Of a DNA stretch of 64,000 nt, positions 37,959 to 45,752 are shown piece by piece. Every line of letters begins with the position of its first letter. Positions within the stretch are counted from its first letter, which is position 1. The notes beneath the pieces were generated by a model that did no database searches, had not been told where the DNA came from, and was given only the letters and a program-made list of their open reading frames with translations. Origin of the DNA: Candidatus Saccharimonadota bacterium (GTDB taxonomy: Bacteria; Patescibacteriota; Saccharimonadia; Saccharimonadales; Saccharimonadaceae); contig WRHJ01000001.1 of assembly GCA_009783305.1 (NCBI GenBank), positions 186,001 through 250,000 on the forward strand, given 5' to 3'. The translations under genes and the position numbers were made by a program.

Positions 37959-39224
37959 ATGAGAATTTTGGGTAAGACGAAGGTGGCGGAGGCGGCACCG
38001 AATCGAGACTATTTGTTGGCGCTGGATATTGGCACGGAATATGTGAAGGCTTTGATTGCAAAGAAGGGTAAAAATGCGGTAGAGATTGTGGGCGTGGGCA
38101 AAGCGCACGAAGCGCCGTCTAACATGTATTCGGGAGCAATTGCAGATATTACGGGCGTGGCGAAAACTTGCGAGGAGGCATTGGCGAAGGCAGAGGAAAT
38201 GGCGGGCGTGACAGCAGGCGAAGCAGTGGTGGGGATTGCCGGGGAGCTGGTGAAAGGCAATACGGTGACCATCAAATTCCGACGAGCGGAACCAAATAAG
38301 CCGATTTCTGAACCAGAGATGGAATTAATTATTGATAAAGTACAGCAGAGGGCGGGAGAGCGAGCACGCAAAGAAATTGCTTTGGAAACGAATAATCCGG
38401 ATGTAGATGTACGGTTGATCAATTCGGCTTTGGTGTCGCTGCATATTGACGGTTATAAGATTTCCAATCCAATTGGTTTTAAGGGTAAGGATGTGGCGGT
38501 GCAGATTTATACAGCGTTTGCGCCATTGGTGCATATCTCGGCGATCGAGAAGGTTTGCGATGAGCTGCAACTAGAACTGGTAGCGGTAGCGGTAGAGCCT
38601 TTTGCAGTTTGCCGCGCTTGCTTGGGAGATGATGTTGATAATGAATTTTCGGGAATTGTGATGGATTTGGGCGGCGGCACAACGGATATTGCGGTGGTGG
38701 AGGATGGCGGTGTGGAAGGGACAAAGATGTTTTCAATTGGGGGGCGTTCGTTTACGCATCAGATTGGCGAACAGTTAGGATTGGAATTTGAGGATGCGGA
38801 GAAAATAAAATTGCTGGAAGATAGCCCGAAAATGGATCCGGAGCTGAAGAAAAAAGTGGATGATGCGATTGACCGGAATCTGGCAGTGTGGATTGCTGGC
38901 GTGCAGCTGGCGATTGAAGAATTTGACCATTTGGAAACTTTGCCAGGGCAGATTTTGATGTGCGGCGGCGGAGCGGGATTGAGCCAAATTCCAGAGACTT
39001 TGGCCACGAGTGATTGGTATAAAGGTTTGCCGTTTGCGCGGCGTCCGTTGATTCATATTATTGATCCGGAAGATATCCCTGGCATTACTAACGCAACTGG
39101 GAAGCAACTTGATCATACGCTGATTACGGCGATGGGACTACTGAGGGTAGGGATTGATACTTTGGTCGGGACAACGGAGTCGGGGGGGATTAGGGCAAAG
39201 TTGGCGAAATTACTGAGGAATTAG
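37959..39224 (+). CDS. ftsA: FtsA-like cell division actin homologue
   Basis: The 421-residue protein has actin-fold ATPase motifs: LLALDIGTEYVKALI (phosphate 1, about residue 20), an FtsA-type 1C/SHS2 region (about 90-190), DLGGGTTDIAVVEDG (phosphate 2, about 230) and MCGGGAGLSQIPE (adenosine motif, about 330). It ends in an amphipathic, basic helix (GGIRAKLAKLLRN) that could be the membrane-targeting sequence by which FtsA tethers FtsZ. PilM is a related alternative, but the C-terminal helix favours FtsA. ftsZ is not adjacent; a terminator follows. Confidence 0.85.
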   Translation: MRILGKTKVAEAAPNRDYLLALDIGTEYVKALIAKKGKNAVEIVGVGKAHEAPSNMYSGAIADITGVAKTCEEALAKAEEMAGVTAGEAVVGIAGELVKGNTVTIKFRRAEPNKPISEPEMELIIDKVQQRAGERARKEIALETNNPDVDVRLINSALVSLHIDGYKISNPIGFKGKDVAVQIYTAFAPLVHISAIEKVCDELQLELVAVAVEPFAVCRACLGDDVDNEFSGIVMDLGGGTTDIAVVEDGGVEGTKMFSIGGRSFTHQIGEQLGLEFEDAEKIKLLEDSPKMDPELKKKVDDAIDRNLAVWIAGVQLAIEEFDHLETLPGQILMCGGGAGLSQIPETLATSDWYKGLPFARRPLIHIIDPEDIPGITNATGKQLDHTLITAMGLLRVGIDTLVGTTESGGIRAKLAKLLRN

Positions 39225-39326
39225 GTTTAAATAGTATTTTCTAGAACCAGCTCTGTCGCAGAGAAAAACCTGTTTCAGGCAGGTTTTTCTCTGGATTCGC
39301 TACGTTCTTTAAAATACTATTTAACC
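39224..39326. terminator. Nested inverted repeats: bidirectional terminator within a larger palindrome
   Basis: The inner hairpin is a perfect 13-bp stem (AGAGAAAAACCTG / CAGGTTTTTCTCT) with a 7-nt loop (39260-39292). It is enclosed by an outer pair, GGTTTAAATAGTATTTT (39224-39240) and AAAATACTATTTAACC (39311-39326), complementary except for one extra T. The outer arms include the end of ftsA and the last codons of the convergent pseudouridine synthase gene. Confidence 0.8.
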
Positions 39327-39991
39327 TTAATTTCTTGCCATTTTCCTGAAGCTAAATCACCAAGCACGTAGGGGCCGAAGGTGGTGCGATGGAGTTTTTT
39401 GACGGTGTAGCCGAGGGCGCCGAAGGTGCGGCGGATTTGACGATTGCGGCCTTCGGCTAATTCAACTTTCCAGTTTTTGCGGCTATCATCTAAGCTGGTG
39501 AGCGTTAATTTACTGAGGCCGTCGGTAAGGTTGATGCCAAAGTCGGAAATCATTTGCTGGTGGAGAGGTTCGAGGGGTGATTCTAGGAGAACAAGGTAAG
39601 TTTTGGACTTATGAAATTTGGGGTGGGTCATCGAGAAAGCGAAGTCGCCGTCGTTGGTGAGCAAAATCAGCCCGGAGCTATCTTTGTCGAGGCGGCCCAC
39701 GGTTTTGAGTTTTTGAAATTCTTTAGGGAGGAGCTCGTATAGGGTCGGTGTGGTATTTTGGGCCCGACGGCTGCTGACGTAGCCAGTGGGTTTGTTAAGC
39801 ATGACATAAACGGCAGCGACAGTTTCGACGGGCTTACCTTTAACAGTGACTGCTCTGCCCTCTTCTACTCTGGCGCCCAGTATGGCAGGTCGGTCATCGA
39901 TAGTGACTTGGCCGGCAACAATAATGTCATCAGCTTCGCGGCGAGAAATTCCGAGATTAGTTGCGAGAAATTTATTGAGGCGCTGGGGCAT
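39317..39991 (-). CDS. rluB: RsuA/RluB family pseudouridine synthase
   Basis: The 224-residue protein has an N-terminal S4 RNA-binding domain (RLNKFLATNLGISRREAD, residues 3-20) and the catalytic Asp in GRLDKDSSGLILLTNDG (about residue 100), followed by NRQIRRTFGALGY. It isomerises uridine in rRNA. Length and the KLHRTTFGP tail suggest RluB-type (23S) more than RsuA, but the exact site is not decidable from sequence. The start overlaps the response regulator gene by 20 nt. Confidence 0.92.
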   Translation of the reverse strand: MPQRLNKFLATNLGISRREADDIIVAGQVTIDDRPAILGARVEEGRAVTVKGKPVETVAAVYVMLNKPTGYVSSRRAQNTTPTLYELLPKEFQKLKTVGRLDKDSSGLILLTNDGDFAFSMTHPKFHKSKTYLVLLESPLEPLHQQMISDFGINLTDGLSKLTLTSLDDSRKNWKVELAEGRNRQIRRTFGALGYTVKKLHRTTFGPYVLGDLASGKWQEIKVK

Positions 39992-40949
39992 TGGCGGGAG
40001 CTGTTGGGGCGGCGGGCGTACCTAACGCCTCGGCCATTCTTTGTTCCATACTGATAGTGTTCTCTGGCGTATCACTGGTGGGCAAGGGCTGAATAACACG
40101 CTCGCCAACCATATTTTGGGCGATGGGCGATGATGGGGCGGCTTCGGGTATAGGCATAGATGGAGATTCAGGTATGGCTTGAGCGGTTGGAGCGGGAGGA
40201 GGTGCTGGTTGGGGAGCTGCCGGGGCTGGGGCTGGAGTTGACTCAGGCGCTGGGGCGGGTATTGGAGCTGCGGGTGCAGGAGCCGGAGTGGGGACAGGTG
40301 CTGGTGCGGCGGGAGCTGGGGCTGCAGGCGGAGCTTCTGGAACGGGTGCTGGTTGGGGAGCTGCCGGGGCTGGGGTTGGAGTTGGAGCAGTTGGAGCGGG
40401 AGCTGCAGGCGCTGGTGTAGGAGCCGGAGTGGGGACAGGTGCTGGTGCGGCGGGAGCTGGAGCGGCAGGCGGAGCTTCTGGAACAGGTGCGGGTTGGGGA
40501 GCTGCCGGGGCTGGGGTGGCGGGAGTATCACCCTGTAACGCAGCTAGAGTATTGATGTTGTTAAGAGCATTGGCGGCAGGACGATCGCCCAGCACCTGAT
40601 GGACAGAATTAACTACGTCCTCTATGCCAACCTGGCTTTTGACTAAGTACATATCGGCGCCTAAACTTTCGCCGCGCTTGCGTTGATCCTCTGTAGAAAG
40701 AGCAGTCATCATAATGATCTTGATATTTTTGGTCTCTGGGGTGGAACGAATAATATCGAGCATGTCAAAACCGGAAATCTTGGGCATCATGACGTCGGAA
40801 ATAATTAATTCTGGGCGTTCGCGAACGGCCATAGCAAGAGCTTCCTCGCCGTCGCCGGCAGCGATCACGTTATAACCTTCGGCAACTAAGCGGATACTGT
40901 AAATCTCGCGCAGAGACTTATCGTCCTCAACTAACATTATTTTGGTCAT
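39972..40949 (-). CDS. Response regulator with long Ala/Pro-rich tail
   Basis: The 325-residue protein has a receiver domain (1-125) with acidic pair VEDD, phospho-acceptor Asp in LIISDVMMPK (about residue 52), Thr in MMTALS (about 81) and Lys in LVKSQ (about 104). There is no DNA-binding domain. Instead a roughly 130-residue Ala/Pro-repeat linker (about 143-255) leads to a short C-terminal segment (ISMEQRMAEAL). It lies directly downstream of a histidine kinase gene with a GGAGG site, so the two form a two-component pair. Output is probably by protein-protein contact. Confidence 0.9.
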   Translation of the reverse strand: MTKIMLVEDDKSLREIYSIRLVAEGYNVIAAGDGEEALAMAVRERPELIISDVMMPKISGFDMLDIIRSTPETKNIKIIMMTALSTEDQRKRGESLGADMYLVKSQVGIEDVVNSVHQVLGDRPAANALNNINTLAALQGDTPATPAPAAPQPAPVPEAPPAAPAPAAPAPVPTPAPTPAPAAPAPTAPTPTPAPAAPQPAPVPEAPPAAPAPAAPAPVPTPAPAPAAPIPAPAPESTPAPAPAAPQPAPPPAPTAQAIPESPSMPIPEAAPSSPIAQNMVGERVIQPLPTSDTPENTISMEQRMAEALGTPAAPTAPANAPAPQ

Positions 40950-40984
40950 GTTGCCTCCATTTTAATACACTTATGTTAAAAAAT

Positions 40985-42406
40985 CTACACATTTTGTGTT
41001 CCGCCGGTTTGCATGTTTTTAGAAAATTCGGCCTTGCGTCTTTCTAGATCTTCGGCGCTCATATAAACAACTGGCTTAATTGAGGCAACTTCTGCAGGGG
41101 TTTGGGATACGGGCGCAGATGATGATGGAGTTTCTGCCGGCGCGGGCTGGCTAATGGGAGCTGGGGTTGGCTGAATAGTTTTATTAATAGATGGAGCCAT
41201 GATGCTATTCATAATCATCTTTTGCTGCTCGTACTCTTTGCTGGAGATGCGAGGGAAAGCGACAAAGAAAGTAGATCCTCTGCCTTCATTGCTCTCGACC
41301 CAAACCCGGCCATGCAGAGCCCCTACGCGCTGCTTAACAATATAGAGGCCAAGTCCGGTGCCTTCTGTGCTGCGGATTTCCGAGTTGTCAACGCGATAAA
41401 ATTTCTGGAAAATATGTTTTTGGTGTTCCCTGCTAATGCCTATACCGGTATCGGCCACAGAAATAATGGCTTCATTATCATTGCCAATTACTGAAACTAC
41501 AATTGAACCGCCAGATGGTGTGTATTTGATGGCATTATTGATAAGGTTGTCGATAATTTCACGCAGGAAATCAATGTCGAGATTGCTATAGATGACTTGG
41601 CCGAGCTTGCGAGCAGAAGACGGCAGGATATTCTTTTCGACTTCTTGTTGACCAAAATTATAGGTTAAGCCCTTAGCGGCGATGGCGGGCGCCAAACTGT
41701 CGGCGAGTTGTTTGACGGTTACGGTCATTTCTACGGGGACATTGTGGATTTTGACCACTCGATTGTCGTCAAACCTGGAAGCATCCAGCAGATCGCGGAA
41801 CAGTCGTCCAAGGTGCTGTGATGATTCGTGTGCTTTTTCGAGATATGCTCTGGCACGGGCATCAATAGCAGCAGTTTGAGGACTGAGAGCTAAACCCAAA
41901 TAACCCTCAATACTGGCAACCGGGTGGCGCATTTCATGACTAGCGGTCGAAATAAACTCGCTGCGCTCTTGTTCTTCTTTGAGTTCTTTGGCAATGTTGC
42001 GCAGAATAATGACTCTGCTGCTGTTCGGATCAGTGCTGGTAGGTGTGATAGTCAGAGATACGGGGACTGATTCTTTGAGTTTAATTTTGGAAACACTAAA
42101 CTCTCGGGTTTCAAGAGGCTTGTTTTCTCGCAGCGAAGAAGCAATGGGATCGTGGCCATTTTCGACTAGGGCGCCATTTTGATCGACTAAGCGGATGCTT
42201 GTAGTATAGTGCAAGCCGATGGCTTCCTCTCTGGGGGAATCAAAAAGGTCAAAGGCAGCTGGATTCATATATTGAATAACTCCGCGCGAATCAACTATAA
42301 CTATGGCATCGCGGATAACGTTCAGGATGATGTCATTGATGGCTTTTGCAGAACCGTTCCCGTTGCCACTATTGGCGTTTTTTTTGCGTTTGCTAAAAAT
42401 GCCCAT
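40985..42406 (-). CDS. Soluble PAS-histidine kinase
   Basis: I chose the ATG at 42406 (about 473 residues). The open frame continues upstream, but it would run through the terminator at 42451-42475 and across a TGC-TAAAAT box 8 nt before this ATG. Domains are PAS (about 20-130), HisKA with FISTASHEMRHPVASIEGYL (His about residue 170), and HATPase_c with NLINNAIKYTPSGG, DTGIGI and GTGLGLYIV (about 280-395). A Pro/Ser-rich tail follows. There is no membrane segment, so it senses a cytoplasmic cue. It shares Pro-rich tails with its partner regulator at 39972. Confidence 0.9.
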   Translation of the reverse strand: MGIFSKRKKNANSGNGNGSAKAINDIILNVIRDAIVIVDSRGVIQYMNPAAFDLFDSPREEAIGLHYTTSIRLVDQNGALVENGHDPIASSLRENKPLETREFSVSKIKLKESVPVSLTITPTSTDPNSSRVIILRNIAKELKEEQERSEFISTASHEMRHPVASIEGYLGLALSPQTAAIDARARAYLEKAHESSQHLGRLFRDLLDASRFDDNRVVKIHNVPVEMTVTVKQLADSLAPAIAAKGLTYNFGQQEVEKNILPSSARKLGQVIYSNLDIDFLREIIDNLINNAIKYTPSGGSIVVSVIGNDNEAIISVADTGIGISREHQKHIFQKFYRVDNSEIRSTEGTGLGLYIVKQRVGALHGRVWVESNEGRGSTFFVAFPRISSKEYEQQKMIMNSIMAPSINKTIQPTPAPISQPAPAETPSSSAPVSQTPAEVASIKPVVYMSAEDLERRKAEFSKNMQTGGTQNV

Positions 42407-42414
42407 TTGGTTAC

Positions 42415-42420
42415 ATTTTA
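42415..42420 (-). promoter_or_regulatory. Two-component operon -10 box
   Basis: TGC-TAAAAT on the minus strand, 8 nt before the kinase ATG at 42406. Confidence 0.6.
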
Positions 42421-42450
42421 GCATAAGTGAAATAAGTTGGATACGGAAAA

Positions 42451-42475
42451 GAAAAACCCCGCCGAAGCGGGGTTT
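42451..42475 (-). terminator. Terminator of the Clp ATPase gene
   Basis: AAACCCCGC, loop TTCG, GCGGGGTTT followed by TTTCTTTTCC on the minus strand, a few nt after the Clp stop. The UUCG tetraloop makes it very stable. Confidence 0.9.
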
Positions 42476-42482
42476 AAATTGG

Positions 42483-44957
42483 TCATAGTTCAGCACCAGC
42501 TGGACCTACGACCTCAAGGAGGTAAATGTCATCAGGCGAGTCGCTCGCGATGATTTTGATCATGTCGCCACTTCCGAGGCCACTGATAAGAATATATTCG
42601 CTGAGCGGGGTTTCGATGTGCCGTTTGATATACGATTTGATGCCGCGTGCACCGTAGCTGTCCGACGTGGCTGCTTTGGCGATCTTTTCGCAAACAGCGA
42701 CTTCGTCATCGGGATGGACGATAATACCGGTGGCATCGTAAAGGCGCTCAGTCAGCTCTTTCAGCTCGAGATCGACGATTTGGATATAGTCGTCATAAGC
42801 AAGCTGATTAAACACTACAACGTCATCGATGCGGCCGAGCAATTCAGGACGGAACTGTTGTTTGATGGCTTTGTCGAAAAGTTCCTTTCGGGAAGCAGCC
42901 AGTGCAGCGGCATCGGAGCTGCCAAAGCCGATAGGTTTGGCGGACGATACAGACGAACCGACATTGGTCGTGAGGATAACAATCGCGTTGTTGAAATGTG
43001 CGATGTTCCCTTTTGCATCCGTTAAGACGCCTTCTTCAAAGATCTGCAACAGAATATTGAGGACGTCGGGGTGAGCCTTTTCAACCTCGTCGAATAAAAG
43101 CACACAATAAGGTTTGCTCCGAACCTTATTGACGAGTTGACCGCCCTCATCGCTACCTATGTACCCGGGTGGGGATCCGACTAAGCGACTAACGGAGTGT
43201 TTCTCCATATATTCGCTCATATCGAAGCGGATGAAATCATCCTCTGCTGGAAAATAGTACTCGGCGATTTGACGACAGACTTCGGTTTTGCCCACGCCGG
43301 AACTGCCGGCAAAGAGCGCAGTATAAATAGGCTTTTTCTTATCCCTTAAGCCTACGACGCTGCGCCGAAGTCCGCTCATGATGGCCGCGATGGCTTCATT
43401 TTGGCCAATGATCCGTTCGTGGAGAGCTTGTTCCGTAAAGTTAATACGTCCAAGCGTGTCTGCAGTGAGCTGGTTAGCGGGAATGCCGGAGAGTTGGGCA
43501 ATCTTGCACAATGCCATGTCTCCGGTGATTTCTTGTCGACCACTAACTTCAGCAGCAGCGCAGGTACGGCCTAAAATTTGAATTTCGCGGCGCGGGGAGT
43601 GGCCCGAGGCGTAATTGCGGACGGCGGCGATAATAGTGTCTATGCACTCATCTGTGATCGTAACGTTATGATGAGTTTCATATTCACCTTTTATGCCCAG
43701 CATAATCTGCCGGGTCATATCCTCGTCCGGTTCTTTAATCCTTAGGGCTGTGAATCTTTCGGCGAAGGCAGGATCAGAAGCAATGTGCTTACGGTATTCA
43801 TCTTCGGTCGTCGCTCCAATAATGCGAATACGATTTTCGCTGATGGCGCTCTTAAGCGGTTGTCCGGCACCTTCGGCGCCAGAAGCTCTGCCCGCTTTGA
43901 TTAATTCGTGGATTTCATCTACGAAGATCAGCAGATTGGGATCTTTCTCGGCAATCTTGATAAGAGAGTCAAGGCGATCTTCGAACATACCACGAAGAGA
44001 TGTGCCGGCCACCATACTATTGGTGTTGAGACTGAAGATTTGAGTTAGCCTAAGCCGATCGGGGACTTGTCCAGCTTCAATGAGCTGCGCTAATCCTTTT
44101 GCCATCGCAGTTTTGCCGACGCCTGGTTCACCTATGATGATACAGTTCGGCATATTGCGCTGGTGCAGGATTTCTACCAGTTCGTCCAGTTCTTTTTCTC
44201 GCCCAATGAGGGGAGAAAGTTCGCCTTTACGAGCTAGTTCGCTGAGATTGGTACCGTATTCGTCGAGTTTGCCAATGAGGGATTTCGGCCTGGAGACATC
44301 GTCAGGGCCGGCGGCAGCGAAGGCAGGTTTGGCTTTTTTGAGGAGAGCCTCTTTGGCTGCAGCTTCTGCAAGGCCACGCTGGATGGCAAAGGCAATGTCT
44401 TGATGGGTAGTGCCGATCATTTTGATGGCTTGCTTAAGTTGGGATGAGATATTGGCGTCAGACAGTATAGCACGTAGAAGATCAAAGGGTTGCGCAGTGA
44501 CATTATTGCGCTCGCTCTTGGCTAAGACTTGCGCGCCCTGAAGGGTGCGTATAGCTTCGGGAGTCAAGCCAACTTTCTCGTCTTTGCTGATGGGCGCGTG
44601 TTTGAGATTCATGCTGATTGAGTTGAAGCGGGCGCCCACTACTTGGGCGATGCAGAGTCTCAGGCTAGCAAGCTTGAGTTCTCTGGCGCTGAGCGTCTTG
44701 CCGTCAAGTTGCTGGATGACGTTGGACACGGTAGTGGTGGAATCAAAGGTATCCAGGATACGCCGGAGGATGGTTTTTGCGGTGTCGTCGTTGAGGTCGT
44801 CTATGGCTTCGAAAAAGGCAAGAAAAATGAATTCCGGCATAATATCGACTCGGCTGAAGAGTAGAGTGTCTATTGCCGCCTGATCCAAAATCATATGAAC
44901 GTCCCCGTTTGCCAGGAAATTAATTTTCTGCAGGGCTTGCGGGTTGATCTTTCCCAT
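42483..44957 (-). CDS. Second Clp ATPase (ClpA/ClpC-like, no M domain)
   Basis: The 824-residue protein has an N-terminal region with a Clp_N-like half-repeat (LTPEAIRTLQGAQVLAKSER, about 128-190). AAA1 has GEPGVGKTAMAKG and LIFVDEIHEL. A short linker without the coiled-coil M domain follows, then AAA2 with GSSGVGKTEVC and VLLFDEVEKAHPDV, and an IGF loop (AKPIGFGSS) for ClpP docking. It should be a second unfoldase for the ClpP at 5072. It follows a tiny Clp_N-like gene by 17 nt and has a strong AAGGAGG site. No CIRCE element is seen, so its control differs from clpC. Confidence 0.9.
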   Translation of the reverse strand: MGKINPQALQKINFLANGDVHMILDQAAIDTLLFSRVDIMPEFIFLAFFEAIDDLNDDTAKTILRRILDTFDSTTTVSNVIQQLDGKTLSARELKLASLRLCIAQVVGARFNSISMNLKHAPISKDEKVGLTPEAIRTLQGAQVLAKSERNNVTAQPFDLLRAILSDANISSQLKQAIKMIGTTHQDIAFAIQRGLAEAAAKEALLKKAKPAFAAAGPDDVSRPKSLIGKLDEYGTNLSELARKGELSPLIGREKELDELVEILHQRNMPNCIIIGEPGVGKTAMAKGLAQLIEAGQVPDRLRLTQIFSLNTNSMVAGTSLRGMFEDRLDSLIKIAEKDPNLLIFVDEIHELIKAGRASGAEGAGQPLKSAISENRIRIIGATTEDEYRKHIASDPAFAERFTALRIKEPDEDMTRQIMLGIKGEYETHHNVTITDECIDTIIAAVRNYASGHSPRREIQILGRTCAAAEVSGRQEITGDMALCKIAQLSGIPANQLTADTLGRINFTEQALHERIIGQNEAIAAIMSGLRRSVVGLRDKKKPIYTALFAGSSGVGKTEVCRQIAEYYFPAEDDFIRFDMSEYMEKHSVSRLVGSPPGYIGSDEGGQLVNKVRSKPYCVLLFDEVEKAHPDVLNILLQIFEEGVLTDAKGNIAHFNNAIVILTTNVGSSVSSAKPIGFGSSDAAALAASRKELFDKAIKQQFRPELLGRIDDVVVFNQLAYDDYIQIVDLELKELTERLYDATGIIVHPDDEVAVCEKIAKAATSDSYGARGIKSYIKRHIETPLSEYILISGLGSGDMIKIIASDSPDDIYLLEVVGPAGAEL

Positions 44958-44974
44958 GTTGTGCGGCCTCCTTC

Positions 44975-45223
44975 TTATATGGATTCGTCAATACGAATCC
45001 ATAGCCTGTTGCGAAAGTCTTGGGGGTCGATGTTTAGGTCTTTGAATACAGCGCGTACTGCTGGAGTCGGATGGCGCAGGGCGGCAAGCATGAGACTGTC
45101 CGTGTCGCTCAAACGAGGTATGAGTGGACTGGCTATGCCGTGCTTGTCGTAGGTAACTCCAAGGGAAATGTTTTCCAACTCCTTCCTCGTGGTCACAATG
45201 GCAACCAGGTCTGTGCTTGGCAT
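44975..45223 (-). CDS. Free-standing Clp_N-like small protein
   Basis: The 82-residue protein contains DSLMLAALRHPTPAVRAVF followed by KDLNIDPQDFRNRL. This matches the pattern of a Clp_N repeat second half (..LLLALLR....A..iL..lgid...lr..). It precedes the Clp ATPase, whose own N-terminal region seems to hold only part of a Clp_N double repeat. The pair may therefore be a split ClpC N-domain, with this piece acting as a detachable adaptor-binding module. The ribosome binding site is AAGGAGG. Confidence 0.65.
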   Translation of the reverse strand: MPSTDLVAIVTTRKELENISLGVTYDKHGIASPLIPRLSDTDSLMLAALRHPTPAVRAVFKDLNIDPQDFRNRLWIRIDESI

Positions 45224-45289
45224 TTGTGGAACCTCCTTTTTAATGAGCGAGAAAGCTGCTCTGTTGATTTACCTCCTGTATATTTATAG

Positions 45290-45317
45290 AGTATAAGCAA
45301 ACGACTAGAGGGGTCAA
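45290..45317 (-). promoter_or_regulatory. Promoter of the split Clp operon
   Basis: TTGACC (45312-45317), 16 bp, TATACT (45290-45295) on the minus strand. The leader of about 65 nt contains an extra AGGAGG around 45270-45277 with no start codon after it. Confidence 0.55.
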
Positions 45318-45344
45318 GCATAAGGGTATTATATGTTGCTACTA

Positions 45345-45373
45345 TTGACTTTTTCGGTAATCTGTGATACAAT
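45345..45373 (+). promoter_or_regulatory. Promoter of the gene at 45452
   Basis: TTGACT (45345-45350), 17 bp, TACAAT (45368-45373). The 5' leader is about 72 nt and ends in AGAGGAGG before the ATG. Confidence 0.75.
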
Positions 45374-45451
45374 GAAGAGATAGGGGGAGTTTTTTTACTT
45401 GAAGGTGCTCTGTATAACCCCTGTGGAATATCTTAGAGGAGGTATGTTCCG

Positions 45452-45658
45452 ATGAAATCCAAAAACATTCTGTTCTGGCTGGCAATTCTCCTGTTCCTAT
45501 TCGCGATCATTGTAGTGGTGAACCTAGTCGCCCTCATATCGCACCCCAGCATCACCGGCCTTTTGTATTTGGCGGTCTCAGTGGTGATCACAATTGTGAC
45601 CTACAATCAGGTGGGCGGTTTCAAAAATGCCTTTAGGCAAATCAAAAAAATGTTTTGA
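45452..45658 (+). CDS. Small two-helix membrane protein, 68 aa
   Basis: The protein has two membrane segments (about 8-30 and 36-54) and a basic C-terminus (FRQIKKMF). It is monocistronic, with a consensus promoter, AGGAGG site and a strong terminator, so it is surely expressed. No family is recognised. Confidence 0.7.
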   Translation: MKSKNILFWLAILLFLFAIIVVVNLVALISHPSITGLLYLAVSVVITIVTYNQVGGFKNAFRQIKKMF

Positions 45659-45688
45659 TAAGCCTATACAGGCAGCACTTTTCACTTA

Positions 45689-45717
45689 GCCCCGCAGGAA
45701 ACTGCGGGGCGTTTTTT
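45689..45717 (+). terminator. Terminator after the 68-aa gene
   Basis: GCCCCGCAG, loop GAAA, CTGCGGGGC, G, then six T. GNRA tetraloop. Confidence 0.92.
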
Positions 45718-45740
45718 GCGCTTAAAGCGAGTTATTGTGC

Positions 45741-45746
45741 TACAAT
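45741..45746 (+). promoter_or_regulatory. Envelope cluster -10 box, leaderless
   Basis: TGC-TACAAT with 6 nt to the ATG at 45753. This argues against the upstream in-frame TTG (45735) and ATG (45747). Confidence 0.65.
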
Positions 45747-45752
45747 ATGGTT

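Noticed and set aside
40022-40531. Minus-strand alternative frame rich in Pro/Leu/Gln within the response regulator gene
   Set aside because: It is the frame-shifted reading of the Ala/Pro repeat linker.
42407-42496. N-terminal extension of the PAS kinase upstream of 42406
   Set aside because: It would translate through the Clp terminator and lies upstream of the -10 box for this gene.
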